The position numbers were made by a program, and so were the translations under genes. Of a stretch of 64,000 nucleotides of DNA, positions 1 through 8,751 are shown piece after piece (position 1 is the first letter of the stretch; each line of letters opens with the position of its first letter). The stretch covers positions 344,365 to 408,364 of the forward strand of contig CAWKOH010000007.1 in the NCBI GenBank assembly GCA_963851245.1. Direction: 5' to 3'. Below the pieces are notes generated by a model that saw only the letters and a program-made list of their open reading frames with translations, searched no databases and had not been told where the DNA came from. This stretch comes from CAWKOH01 sp963851245. GTDB taxonomy: Bacteria; Actinomycetota; Acidimicrobiia; Acidimicrobiales; Palsa-688.

Positions 1-723
1 CCACCCCGGGGGCCGGTCTCGGCCGACCTGGCCGCCTGCTGTGCCCCCCGCAAAGGGAGCCTCACGGCCGCGGACTGCTCCGCTCTGGCCGGTTGGCTCC
101 GGTCCCACACCAGCACCGCCGATTCCTGCTGGTTCTGCCTCTGGGAGGGCTATGCCTGGCAGGGCGTGAAGTCAGACCCCATCCCCGTTGAGACCCTCAA
201 CGGCCCCCGGGTGTCGCTCCCGCGCCGTGATTACGTGCTGTTCAGCGGCCCGGTGGAGGCCGCCGCGGCCATCGACGACGCCGCCGCCTTCACGCCCAAC
301 CTGTGGTGGCCGTCGGACCGGGCCTGGTGCGTGGCCAGCGCCATCGATCTGCCCTGGACCTATGTGGGCGGCCCGGCTCCGATGATCGCCGAGCTGGTGG
401 GCCACCAGGACCTGGAAGTGTTCCCGGCCGGGCCGGACGACCGTGTGAGCCGGGTGGAGAGCTGGGTGGTCGAATGGGCCTACACCGGCGTGGACGAGCT
501 ACTGAGGAACGGCAGCTGCCGGATCGAGACACCGCGTGGCCATATCGACGCCTGGCTGGAGCGGCCCGGGTTGCACACGGGGGCGCTGGGCATCACGTCC
601 AACGCCGCGGACGGGCGCCGCTGGAGCAAACGCACCACCATCGAGCATCGCGTCGATCAGGAGCTGCGCCGGCTGATTTCGCTCCACCTGATGATGCACC
701 TGGTGGACCTGGTCGAGAGCTAG
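1..723 (+). CDS. conserved hypothetical protein, 5' end outside window
   Basis: The frame is open from base 1 with no stop before 723, so the gene begins upstream of the window; a GTG at 166 is probably internal because the codons before it still read as protein. The visible 240 residues include a Cys pair in 'DSCWFCLWEGY', a Pro/Trp-rich 'NLWWPSDRAWCV' and 'IDLPWTYVGG', a pattern I associate with uncharacterised actinobacterial proteins. No catalytic motif, signal peptide or membrane segment is visible. It ends 32 bases before ppk1 on the same strand, so the two may be co-transcribed. No function can be assigned. Confidence 0.75.
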   Translation, partial: PPRGPVSADLAACCAPRKGSLTAADCSALAGWLRSHTSTADSCWFCLWEGYAWQGVKSDPIPVETLNGPRVSLPRRDYVLFSGPVEAAAAIDDAAAFTPNLWWPSDRAWCVASAIDLPWTYVGGPAPMIAELVGHQDLEVFPAGPDDRVSRVESWVVEWAYTGVDELLRNGSCRIETPRGHIDAWLERPGLHTGALGITSNAADGRRWSKRTTIEHRVDQELRRLISLHLMMHLVDLVES

Positions 724-755
724 CGGCGATCATTCCGCCTGTAGCCTGGAATGAC

Positions 756-2924
756 ATGGTGGCCCCTCGCTTGGATCAACCAGCCAACCTGACCGGCTCG
801 AGGTCGCCCGCCGACGCCAGGCCCAGCGGAACCGAAGGCGAGCTCCGCTACCTCAACCGGGAGCTGTCCACCCTGGACTTCAACAGCCGGGTGCTGGCCC
901 TGGCGGAGCAGGACGACCTCCCGCTGCTGGAGCGGGTGAAGTTCCTGGCCATCTTCAGCACCAACATGGACGAGTTCTTCCAGGTGCGGGTGGCCGGCTT
1001 GAAGGACCAGCAGGCGGCCGGAATCGGGACCGCTCCCGACGGGTTGTCGGTATCCGAGCAGCTGAAGGCCATACGGGGCGATGTGGAAGCCCTCTTCGAG
1101 CGCCGCCGGGTGGCGTTCCTCGAGCAGGTGATTCCGAAGCTGGGGGAGCACGGCATCCGCCTGGCCGACTGGGATTCCCTTGAAGACGGGGACCGGGCCT
1201 GGGTGGGTTCGGTCTTCTTCGACCGGATCTTTCCGGTTCTCACCCCGCTGGCCGTGGATCCCGGCCACCCTTTTCCCTACATATCCAACCTCTCGCTGAA
1301 CCTGGCCGTCATCGTCCGCGACCCCATCCAGGGCGAGCGCCGCTTCGCCCGGGTCAAGGTGCCTCCTCTCCTCCCGGGCCTGCTGGCCATGCCCGACGGC
1401 GAGCGTTTCATCGCCCTCGAGCAGGTCATCGCCGCCCATCTCGAAGCGCTGTTCCCGGGCATGGAGATCGAGGCCCATCACCCGTTCCGGGTAACCCGCA
1501 ATGCCGACCTGACCCTGGAAGAGGAGGAGGCCGACGACCTGCTGGAAGCGGTGGAGATGGAGCTTCGCCGGCGCCGCTTCGGCCGGGCGGTCCGGGTCGA
1601 GGTCGACGCATCCATGTCCAAAGAGGTGCGTACCCTGCTGGCCCGGGAGCTGGACCTGCAGCCCGGGGACGTCTATGACGTCCCCGGCCCGCTCGACCTC
1701 ACCGCCCTCTGGATCGTCTATGGCCTCGACCGGCCCGAGCTGAAGGAGGAGCCCTTCGCGCCGGTCACCCCGGGCCGGATGATAAGCAACGACGGCGACG
1801 CTATCGACATCTTCTCCGTCATCCGCCGGGGCGACGTCCTGGTCCAGCATCCCTACGAGAGCTTCTCCGAGTCGGTCGAGGAGTTCATCGCCCAGGCCTC
1901 GCGCGACCCCCACGTGCTGGCCATCAAGCAGACGCTGTACCGCACCTCTGGGGACAGCGCCATCGTGCGTTCCCTCATCCGGGCCGCCGAGAGGGGCAAG
2001 CAGGTGGCGGCTCTGGTCGAGCTCAAGGCGAGGGGCGACGAGGCCGCCAACATCGGGTTCGCCCGGGCCCTGGAGCAGGCCGGAGTGCACGTGGTCTACG
2101 GGCTGGTCGGCCTGAAGACCCACTCGAAGATCGCCCTCGTGGTGCGCCAGGAAGGGGACGGCATCCGGCGCTACTGCCACATCGGGACCGGGAACTACAA
2201 CGCCAGCACGGCGAGGCTTTACGAGGACATCGGCATCCTGACCTGCGAACCACATATCGGGGCCGATCTGACCGACCTGTTCAACTTCCTCACCGGCTAC
2301 AGCCGTCGCATGGAATACCGCCGCCTCCTGGTGGCGCCGGCCACGCTCCGGCCCCGGATGATGGAGCTGATCGGCCGCGAGGCCGACCTCGGCGAGGCGG
2401 GCCGGATCGTCTGGAAGCTCAACAACGTGGTCGATCCCGGGATCGTCGACGCCCTCTACCGCGCCTCGCAGGCCGGGGTGAGGATCGATCTCATGGTCCG
2501 GGCCATCTGTTGCCTGCGGCCAGGGGTGCCCGGCCTGTCGGAGAACATCCGGGTACGCAGCATCGTGGGCCGCTGGCTGGAGCATTCCCGCATCTATTAC
2601 TTCGGCGCCGGCTCGGGCGACTTGGCGGTTGCGGGCGGCGAGTACTACCTCGGCTCGGCCGACATGATGGACCGCAACCTGGACCGTCGGGTTGAGGCCG
2701 TCGTTCCCGTCACCGCTCCCGAGCTGCAGGGCCGGCTACGGGAGATCCTCGAGGTCGAGCTGTCCGATGACGTCCGGTCCTGGGAGCTGCAGTCCGACGG
2801 CAGCTGGTCCAAGGTTCGCGTGCAGGGACGCCTGCACGCCCAGCAGCGGTTGCAGGAGCTCGCCGTCGCCCGTTCGAAGCGCTGGCGGGACACCGAGGTC
2901 CTCCACGCCGGGGCCATCAAATAA
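756..2924 (+). CDS. ppk1: polyphosphate kinase (PPK1)
   Basis: Reversibly polymerises the gamma-phosphate of ATP into inorganic polyphosphate. The 722-residue product has the usual family length. The catalytic region is clear: 'GLKTHSKIALVV' carries the histidine that is phosphorylated in PPK1 enzymes, and 'CHIGTGNYNAST' follows with the second conserved histidine. The N-terminus 'RYLNRELSTLDFNSRVL' is the classic PPK1 start region. I chose ATG 756; the frame stays open upstream into the preceding gene but that part does not look like PPK. A Nudix gene follows after 25 bases, the same order as ppk-mutT1 in mycobacteria, suggesting a conserved nucleotide/phosphate housekeeping unit. Confidence 0.97.
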   Translation: MVAPRLDQPANLTGSRSPADARPSGTEGELRYLNRELSTLDFNSRVLALAEQDDLPLLERVKFLAIFSTNMDEFFQVRVAGLKDQQAAGIGTAPDGLSVSEQLKAIRGDVEALFERRRVAFLEQVIPKLGEHGIRLADWDSLEDGDRAWVGSVFFDRIFPVLTPLAVDPGHPFPYISNLSLNLAVIVRDPIQGERRFARVKVPPLLPGLLAMPDGERFIALEQVIAAHLEALFPGMEIEAHHPFRVTRNADLTLEEEEADDLLEAVEMELRRRRFGRAVRVEVDASMSKEVRTLLARELDLQPGDVYDVPGPLDLTALWIVYGLDRPELKEEPFAPVTPGRMISNDGDAIDIFSVIRRGDVLVQHPYESFSESVEEFIAQASRDPHVLAIKQTLYRTSGDSAIVRSLIRAAERGKQVAALVELKARGDEAANIGFARALEQAGVHVVYGLVGLKTHSKIALVVRQEGDGIRRYCHIGTGNYNASTARLYEDIGILTCEPHIGADLTDLFNFLTGYSRRMEYRRLLVAPATLRPRMMELIGREADLGEAGRIVWKLNNVVDPGIVDALYRASQAGVRIDLMVRAICCLRPGVPGLSENIRVRSIVGRWLEHSRIYYFGAGSGDLAVAGGEYYLGSADMMDRNLDRRVEAVVPVTAPELQGRLREILEVELSDDVRSWELQSDGSWSKVRVQGRLHAQQRLQELAVARSKRWRDTEVLHAGAIK

Positions 2925-2949
2925 ATGAGCCCGGGCAAATGAGTCCTGA

Positions 2950-3375
2950 GTGAGCTCGGGATCGACCGCGCCCGAGGTGGTCCTGGCCGCAGGCGGCGTT
3001 GTATGGCGACGCGGAGCCGGGGGAGTGTTCGAGGTGGTGCTCGTGCACCGGCCTCGATACGACGATTGGAGCTTGCCTAAGGGCAAGCTGGACCCGGGCG
3101 AAACCGACGAACAGGCGGCGTTGCGCGAGGTGCAAGAGGAGACCACCCTGCGGGCGGTGCTCGGGCCCGAGCTTCCCACCACCACCTACCTGGACCGGAG
3201 CGGCAAGCACAAAAGGGTCAGGTACTGGGCCATGACCGTCCTCGACGGTTCGCCCGCCGCCTGCAACGAGGTCGACGCCGCCGTGTGGTTGCCGGTGGAG
3301 GAGGCGGTCAGGCGTCTCACCTACAGCCGCGATGTGGACGTCCTCGGGGCTCTGGCCCGAGCCATCGAAGGTTGA
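2950..3375 (+). CDS. Nudix hydrolase, MutT1-like Nudix half
   Basis: A 141-residue Nudix protein with GTG start. The Nudix box reads 'GKLDPGETDEQAALREVQEE', matching GX5EX7REUXEE; the usual glycine after EE is Thr. Family members hydrolyse nucleoside diphosphates linked to another group, and mycobacterial MutT1 removes 8-oxo-dGTP or diadenosine polyphosphates. In mycobacteria MutT1 also has a C-terminal histidine-phosphatase domain and lies beside ppk; here the protein stops after the Nudix domain and a separate SixA-type phosphatase is encoded 1.2 kb downstream. It converges with the sortase gene, 10 bases away. Substrate is inferred from neighbourhood only. Confidence 0.9.
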   Translation: MSSGSTAPEVVLAAGGVVWRRGAGGVFEVVLVHRPRYDDWSLPKGKLDPGETDEQAALREVQEETTLRAVLGPELPTTTYLDRSGKHKRVRYWAMTVLDGSPAACNEVDAAVWLPVEEAVRRLTYSRDVDVLGALARAIEG

Positions 3376-3385
3376 CCGTGCCCTC

Positions 3386-4459
3386 TTAGATGCTCGGGGG
3401 AAGCAGGCGGATGACGTTCTCGAAGAAGAACCACAGCGGCACCAGGCAGATGGCGATCCCGACCACGTAGGCGGTGACCCGGCTCCACCGTCGGGTCCGA
3501 TTGATGCAGAGGCGCACCCCGATCCACAGAAGCACCAGGATGGCGCCATAGCCGATGGCGGCTGGCCACGCCCCCGATTCCCCCGCGGTCAGCGAAGTCG
3601 CCGCTGCCGGGCTGGAGGCCACCGGGGCCCCGGCTGCCGGAGCCCCGGCGGCCGGGACGACGGGGAGCGGTTGCTGGCCTGAGAGCCGGGCCACCACCAC
3701 GAGCCTCGATGTGGCTTCGAACCTCGGATTGCAGGTCGTAAGCGTCAGCTGGGCGTAGGGGGTGGGGTCGAGAACCGATATGTCATCAGGACTCACCGAC
3801 CTCGGCGGTTGCGACACCCGGTAGGTGAAGGTCCGGCCGGCCAGGTCGGTGATGATGATGGGATCGCCGACGGAGAGCTCGTTGAGGTCGTAGAACGGGG
3901 CCCCGTAGGTGGTGCGGTGACCGGCAATAGCGGCATTGCCGGCCTGGCCGGGCATGACCGTCTCCGGGTAGTGGCCCGGCCCCTTCATCAGATCGGTCAC
4001 CTGGACGCCTTGCACCACGAACTTGTTCACACCAATCTTCGGGATGACCAGGTGGTCGATGGCCCCTCCGGGGGGGACCGATGGTTCCGTCTGGTTCCGG
4101 CTCGACTGGGATCCGGATCCGAGGGTGGGGTTGTCCGATGACGCGGGAGTCGTTTTCGAGCCGGTGGTGGCGACGGACACGGCTGCGTTGAACTGCTTGG
4201 CCAGCTTGGCCTGGCTGTGGGCCTCTGCCAGGCCAGTGCCGTACAGTTGGTACAGGACGAACAACAGGATGATCACGCCGATCGTGATCAAGGCCAGCCC
4301 CAGTTCCCTGACGCCGCGCCGCAGCGGCCCGAGCGGGTCGCTCTTCGGCCCCGAGTGAGCCCTCCGAGCGAATCGTCGCTTCGCTTGGGCGGATGATCCT
4401 TCGGGTGTTTCTCCGGGTTCGGGGGGAGGAGAAGCGACCTCGTGTGTCGGTGAGGTCAT
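3386..4459 (-). CDS. class E sortase
   Basis: Membrane transpeptidase that cleaves a C-terminal sorting signal and attaches proteins to the cell envelope. The 357-residue product has an N-terminal cytoplasmic stretch, one membrane segment near residues 55-75 ('LALITIGVIILLFVLYQLYG'), then the sortase fold with catalytic His in 'AIAGHRTTYGAPF', Cys in 'LTLTTCNPRFEA' and Arg in 'SRLVVVARL'. Two more hydrophobic segments close the C-terminus, as in several actinobacterial sortases. Start ATG 4459 is preferred because the open frame upstream overlaps the divergent phosphatase start and reads as low-quality protein. No substrate with an LAxTG-type signal was noticed in the window. Confidence 0.92.
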   Translation of the reverse strand: MTSPTHEVASPPPEPGETPEGSSAQAKRRFARRAHSGPKSDPLGPLRRGVRELGLALITIGVIILLFVLYQLYGTGLAEAHSQAKLAKQFNAAVSVATTGSKTTPASSDNPTLGSGSQSSRNQTEPSVPPGGAIDHLVIPKIGVNKFVVQGVQVTDLMKGPGHYPETVMPGQAGNAAIAGHRTTYGAPFYDLNELSVGDPIIITDLAGRTFTYRVSQPPRSVSPDDISVLDPTPYAQLTLTTCNPRFEATSRLVVVARLSGQQPLPVVPAAGAPAAGAPVASSPAAATSLTAGESGAWPAAIGYGAILVLLWIGVRLCINRTRRWSRVTAYVVGIAICLVPLWFFFENVIRLLPPSI

Positions 4460-4553
4460 GGCGTCTAGGTTATGCGGATCGGGTACCAGGTCAGGCGTCG
4501 CCACCAATGTCCTCATACCTCGGCCGGCCGGCGCCGGATGGCACACTGAGGCC

Positions 4554-5015
4554 ATGCCTGTGCTGTTGGTTCGCCACGCGCAAGCTCTGCCCCGGTCCAC
4601 CTGGAAGGGAGACGATCGCGCCCGTGTCCTCTCGGCGCGGGGCCGGAAACAGGCGCAGGCTCTGGTTCCACTCCTGAGTGATTTCAAACCCCGGCGAGTG
4701 TTCTCCAGCCCCTACCTGAGGTGCGTCGAGACGGTGGCGCCGCTCTCGGAGGCCATCGGGGTGGAGGTGGAAGCGGTGGAGGCGCTGGCCGAGGGTGATG
4801 GCCGGGCCGCGGTCGAAATGGTTCGCGCTCTGGTCCGCCAGGACGTCCTCCTGTGCAGTCATGGCGACATCATCCCGGAGGTCCTCACTGCTCTGGCCGA
4901 CGGCGACGGACTCGACCTGGGCCGCGCTCCCCGGCAGGAGAAGGGGTCGGTGTGGGTCCTTGAGGCGCGAAAGGGTCGCTTCGTGAGGGCCAAGTACCTC
5001 CGTCCCCCGGTCTAG
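4554..5015 (+). CDS. SixA/MutT1-C type histidine phosphatase
   Basis: A 153-residue member of the histidine phosphatase superfamily. The N-terminus 'MPVLLVRHAQALPR' has the phosphate-accepting His in an RHA motif, and 'VLLCSHGDIIPEVL' supplies the second catalytic His. SixA proteins dephosphorylate phosphohistidine; the same fold forms the C-terminal half of mycobacterial MutT1. Being near a Nudix-only MutT1-like gene beside ppk1, it may be that missing half as a separate protein; this is inference. It starts 94 bases from the divergent sortase gene and ends before a strong hairpin shared with the converging gene at 5119. Confidence 0.88.
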   Translation: MPVLLVRHAQALPRSTWKGDDRARVLSARGRKQAQALVPLLSDFKPRRVFSSPYLRCVETVAPLSEAIGVEVEAVEALAEGDGRAAVEMVRALVRQDVLLCSHGDIIPEVLTALADGDGLDLGRAPRQEKGSVWVLEARKGRFVRAKYLRPPV

Positions 5016-5054
5016 GTGCGGTCGTGTTCGCCGGCGGAAGCAATTGATTTGCTC

Positions 5055-5090
5055 CGGCCGGGCTAGCCGCCGCCAGGGCTAGCCCGGCCG
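5055..5090. terminator. 14-bp hairpin between convergent genes
   Basis: CGGCCGGGCTAGCC and GGCTAGCCCGGCCG are perfect inverted complements separated by 8 bases. The hairpin lies between two genes transcribed towards each other, so it could terminate both. There is no T-run, so strict intrinsic termination is uncertain. Confidence 0.6.
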
Positions 5091-5118
5091 AGCGAGCCCC
5101 CGCCCGAACAGAAAGCTG

Positions 5119-5931
5119 TCAGCGCCGCCGGAAGGACCGCTTCAACACCCGCCTGGGCAGGATGTCGTCGTCACCCGGGGTCCAGCCCTCGATCGAGATC
5201 GTCCGGGGCGGAGGCGCCGCCTGGGCCGTCTGAGCCGGCGAGGCCGGCGCACTGGGTTCCGCGGCGCGAGCGGAGGGGGCCGGTTGGGCCGGCTGGCGGC
5301 GACGCAGCGCGATGGTCGGTTGCTCCGCCGCCGCGGGAGCGGGCGCCAGAGCCGATGTCGACCGCCCGGCCGCCAGATCCCCCCCCACCCGGCTGTCGCC
5401 GCTGAGGTTGAGGGGTCCCAGCTTTGCCGGGCTGGGGCTGCGCAGCCCGCTCTGACCAGCACCGCCGGGCGCACCCAGGCTGCTGCCGGACAGGCTGCTG
5501 CCCGACACCGCGTTTCCGGCGCCGAGGCTGCCGGTCCCGCTCAGCCCGGCTCCTGAACTTCCTCCCACCGATGTGGGCGCGCCGCCGCCGAGGAGGCTCG
5601 GCGCCCGCCTGCCGGCGGGGGCCGGGGGGGCGGCGGCGGAAGGCGCCGCCTCGGGGGCGGAGCCGCCGCGACTGAACGGGTTCACCGACCGACCTGGTTG
5701 CGGCCGGGGCGGAACGACGGGCTCGGCCTCGGACGGCCCGGCGATGACCGGCCCCCCTGGCGTGGGGCCCCGAAGGGGCTTGTTCGGTGGGTTGTCCATG
5801 ACATCGGTGTCGGAGGCGGTGCGCAGGGCGTCGGCCAGGGTGGCCTGGAGCGCCTGGCGGTCAAAGGGGCGCATGGAGGCTCCCCCCTCCGTGCTTCCGT
5901 CGTCGTCCGGCCGGGTCCACTCATCTGCCAT
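5119..5931 (-). CDS. Ala/Pro/Gly-rich hypothetical protein
   Basis: A 270-residue protein. The first 50 residues are acidic then helical ('RPFDRQALQATLADALRTA'); residues 70-240 are low complexity, rich in Pro, Ala, Gly and Ser ('GSLGAGNAVSGSSLSGSS'); the C-terminus turns acidic then strongly basic ('PGDDDILPRRVLKRSFRRR'). No membrane segment or enzyme motif is seen. ATG 5931 was chosen because residues encoded upstream look non-conserved. The layout suggests a structured N-terminal helix, a disordered linker and a basic tail that could bind nucleic acid or membrane, but this is a guess. It diverges from the MFS gene with a 92-base gap. Confidence 0.7.
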   Translation of the reverse strand: MADEWTRPDDDGSTEGGASMRPFDRQALQATLADALRTASDTDVMDNPPNKPLRGPTPGGPVIAGPSEAEPVVPPRPQPGRSVNPFSRGGSAPEAAPSAAAPPAPAGRRAPSLLGGGAPTSVGGSSGAGLSGTGSLGAGNAVSGSSLSGSSLGAPGGAGQSGLRSPSPAKLGPLNLSGDSRVGGDLAAGRSTSALAPAPAAAEQPTIALRRRQPAQPAPSARAAEPSAPASPAQTAQAAPPPRTISIEGWTPGDDDILPRRVLKRSFRRR

Positions 5932-6023
5932 GTGCTCACTATCGGGCGCCCCGCCCGCCCCCTTGAGCGCGGGATCAGTATGAGGAGGGGCTAGCACCGA
6001 CCAGCCTCTACTCTGGATCCGAG

Positions 6024-7460
6024 ATGGAAGTACAGCCCGCGGCGCCGTCCTGGTCGTCCCGCCTCCGGGCTCTGGCCAGCTACCCGTTCCGGCTGGGGCC
6101 GCCGGGCCCCAACGCCACGTCCACGCCCTTCGGGGGGCTGGCGATCGTGCACGCTCTCTCGTCTGCGGGTGACGCCCTGGTTGTAGTCGCCCTGGCGGGT
6201 TCGGTTTTCGTGAGCGTCTCGCTGAGCGCTGCCCGTGGCCGCACCGCCATCGGGCTGATCTGCACCGTTCTCCCCTTCGCGGTTGTTGGCCCTTTCATCG
6301 GGCCGGTCATCGACCGGGTTCGCGGCGGCCGCCGGTTCATCGTGTTCCTTTCTGCCATTGGCCGCATGGCGGCGTGCCTGATGATGAGCGCCTGGATCCA
6401 CAGTCTGCTCCTCTTTCCGGCCGCCTTCTTGAGCCTGGTCTGTTCGAAGACCTACGCGGTCACCAAAGCCTCCCTGGTGCCCGGCGCAGTGGACAGCGAC
6501 AAGGACCTGGTACGGGCCAACTCGCGGCTGGCCGTCGGCTCCTCGATCTTCACGTCCATCGCAGCCGCGTTCGGGGGCATCGTCTACAAGCTCTTCAACT
6601 CTCACGTGCTCCTCGACTTCGACGTCCTTGTCTTCGCCGCCACGGCCGGGTTGTCCCTGCACCTCTTGAGCGGGGTGCGCGAGCAGCCCAGACCGGGTTA
6701 TCAGGGGCCCCTGCTGGCGGAAGAGGTGAGTCAGTCCCCGACTTCCAGGAGGTTGCGGCGGACTTTCGGCGGAGTGGTGCACTCCATAAGGGGTGGTCCG
6801 AGACCGCCGATCCCGCACGAACTGGCGCTGGCCCAGGTGGCCATGGCGGGAATGCGGTCGGTGGCGGGGTTCCTGACGGCTCTGGTGGTGTTCGACTTCC
6901 GGGCCGAGCACGCCCCTGTGATCTGGTACGGCCTGGTGGCGGTGGCCAGCGTCGGCGGCAACTTCGGAGGCGCTCTCCTGGCCCCGACCCTCCGCGACCG
7001 GGTGTCCGAAAGGCGCCTGATGGCGAGCGCCGCCATCGTGATCGCCGCCACGGCCATCGCCACCACCCAGATAGCGAACCTGCACCGCCGCCCCGCCGCC
7101 CTGATACTGGCCACTGTGGTGGGCCTCGGGGCCAGCGTGGCCAAGACCGCGTTCGACGCCACCGTGCAACGGGTTGCCCCCGATGCCGACCGGAGCCGTC
7201 TCTTCGCCCGGTTCGAATCGATCTTCCAGCTGGTGTGGGTGGTGGGAGCCCTCCTCCCGACCCTGTTCGACATACCGTTGCTGGCCGGTTTCGTGATCGT
7301 GGCGATCACGGTAATCGGGACGTCGGCTGTGTTCGTAGTCGGGATGGCCCGTTACCACCCGGATCCGGCCCGGGCCGACACAGGAACGGAACCGCCGCCG
7401 GCTCCGTCCCCCCCGGACCCGCCCATGTGGCCGGCCCCAGCTCCTACCCCCGACTCCTGA
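6024..7460 (+). CDS. MFS-family transporter
   Basis: A 478-residue polytopic membrane protein with about twelve hydrophobic segments, for example 'IGLICTVLPFAVVGPFIGPV' and 'LLAGFVIVAITVIGTSAVFV'. The loop 'PVIDRVRGGRRF' after the second or third segment matches the Asp-Arg-rich loop of the major facilitator superfamily. A central cytoplasmic loop around residues 230-260 is basic, as usual between the two six-helix halves. The C-terminal 30 residues are Pro-rich. The substrate cannot be read from sequence. It converges with the metalloprotease-like gene, with 6 bases between them. Confidence 0.88.
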   Translation: MEVQPAAPSWSSRLRALASYPFRLGPPGPNATSTPFGGLAIVHALSSAGDALVVVALAGSVFVSVSLSAARGRTAIGLICTVLPFAVVGPFIGPVIDRVRGGRRFIVFLSAIGRMAACLMMSAWIHSLLLFPAAFLSLVCSKTYAVTKASLVPGAVDSDKDLVRANSRLAVGSSIFTSIAAAFGGIVYKLFNSHVLLDFDVLVFAATAGLSLHLLSGVREQPRPGYQGPLLAEEVSQSPTSRRLRRTFGGVVHSIRGGPRPPIPHELALAQVAMAGMRSVAGFLTALVVFDFRAEHAPVIWYGLVAVASVGGNFGGALLAPTLRDRVSERRLMASAAIVIAATAIATTQIANLHRRPAALILATVVGLGASVAKTAFDATVQRVAPDADRSRLFARFESIFQLVWVVGALLPTLFDIPLLAGFVIVAITVIGTSAVFVVGMARYHPDPARADTGTEPPPAPSPPDPPMWPAPAPTPDS

Positions 7461-7466
7461 GAGCCC

Positions 7467-8699
7467 TCAGCCCTCGTCTTCCAGGTCGATGCGGGCCAGC
7501 CAGAGACCGGGGGCGGTCAGCTCGGGCGGGGTGGGAAGCTCGCGACCTGACTTCCACAAGCGCAGCAGGCCCGCTTCGCCCGCCCGCTCGACGATGCCCC
7601 GCACGAAGGCCTGTCCTTGCTCGTAGCGAGTTCCGTCCAGGGCCACGCCGAAGAGCTGCCCGAGGACTCTGGTACCGGCGCTCTCCTCTAGCCGGCGCCG
7701 GCGCAGGGCCTCGGTCAGAGGTCCGTAGGAGGCGATGAGCCGGCGGCCGACATTGTCCATTACGTGATCCACGTACCCGGCCACCGCGGCCAGAAGGGAT
7801 TGCAACGGGACCTGGATCTGCCGCTGGGCGTCGTTCTGCAGTTCACCCAGAAGGCTCTCGGGATCGCCGAAGGCCTGCTGCAACCCGGCCATGTCGGTAG
7901 GGTCGATGCCACTCAGGCGGGTTTCGATGGCATCGGGGCTCGGGTCGAAGGCGTCTACGTACTGGGCTATGAGCCCATCGAGCCTTTCCCGGACGTGCGG
8001 GCGCCCGAGCACGGCGTGGTTGGTAGCTTCGCGCAGGCAGATCCACAAGCGCACCTCGTCGGGCTCCAGGCTCCAGTCGGACGCGAAGCGGTCGATGGTG
8101 GAGGTCACCATGAGTAGCTCGTCGCCCGAAGGTCGTGGCATCGGAAGCTCGTACTGACCCATGGCCCGGCTGGCCAGCTGGCCGACCATGGATCCCGACT
8201 GCAGCCCGAACAGGAACGGACCGAGCATCTGCGGGAGATTGGCGAACAGCTTGGCCATCGGGTCCGACTCTCCCCCGAGCCCGGCGCCGCCCGCCTCGGC
8301 CCCGGTCTCCGAGTCGTCCTCGCCCGGGTCGGGTAGGGACGCGGACATCTTGGACGCCAGCTTTTCGAGCAAAGGGCGCCAGGCATCGAGGGTCCGAAGG
8401 GCCCATTCGCTCGGGCTCACGGCTCGGACTGTGAGCAGGCCGCTTGCTGACACTGACAGGCCGGTAGCCTCCGTCACGTGAAGTTCTGCTACCCGGATGA
8501 GCTCCTCCAGGCGGACCCGCGACGACGGGTCCGGGTTCGGCTCCGGTTCGCCACCGGTGGCGGTCCACTGGGCCATCTGGCGGGCGATCTCCCAGTTCAG
8601 CGGTCCCTGGGTGGTGAACAGGCGCGCCAGGTTGCGCATCAGATCGCCGAGGGGTCCCCCGCCGAACGGCCCGCCCCCGAAAGCTTCGGGAGAGCTCAC
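7467..8699 (-). CDS. zinc-dependent metalloprotease-like protein (DUF2342/TIGR03624 type)
   Basis: A 410-residue protein of an actinobacterial family often called putative zinc-dependent metalloprotease or hydrolase. Family traits are the Gly-rich N-terminus ('FGGGPFGGGPLGDLMRNLA'), 'QGPLNWEIARQMAQW', the helix 'LREATNHAVLGRPHVRERL' with candidate metal-binding His, and 'AAVAGYVDHVMD'. GTG 8699 is chosen because GGAGAGG lies 4 bases upstream and no ATG precedes the conserved start. In M. tuberculosis this family (Rv3195) sits next to the PDZ-Lon (Rv3194c) and UPF0182 (Rv3193c) genes; both occur here 6-9 kb downstream. Proteolytic activity is not demonstrated for the family. Confidence 0.85.
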   Translation of the reverse strand: MSSPEAFGGGPFGGGPLGDLMRNLARLFTTQGPLNWEIARQMAQWTATGGEPEPNPDPSSRVRLEELIRVAELHVTEATGLSVSASGLLTVRAVSPSEWALRTLDAWRPLLEKLASKMSASLPDPGEDDSETGAEAGGAGLGGESDPMAKLFANLPQMLGPFLFGLQSGSMVGQLASRAMGQYELPMPRPSGDELLMVTSTIDRFASDWSLEPDEVRLWICLREATNHAVLGRPHVRERLDGLIAQYVDAFDPSPDAIETRLSGIDPTDMAGLQQAFGDPESLLGELQNDAQRQIQVPLQSLLAAVAGYVDHVMDNVGRRLIASYGPLTEALRRRRLEESAGTRVLGQLFGVALDGTRYEQGQAFVRGIVERAGEAGLLRLWKSGRELPTPPELTAPGLWLARIDLEDEG

Positions 8700-8751
8700 C
8701 GGCCTCTCCGGGGGCTCGCCTGCAAGATGACCATTGGGGCATGGTAGGGCG

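Noticed and set aside
720..2585. 621-codon open frame on the minus strand
   Set aside because: Exactly antisense to ppk1; Gly/Pro/His-rich composition typical of a high-GC shadow frame and no motif.
5991..7358. 455-codon minus-strand open frame
   Set aside because: Antisense to the MFS transporter, His/Arg/Gly-rich, no recognisable domain.
6374..7738. 454-codon plus-strand open frame
   Set aside because: Out-of-frame reading of the MFS gene; Arg/Pro-rich without membrane segments.
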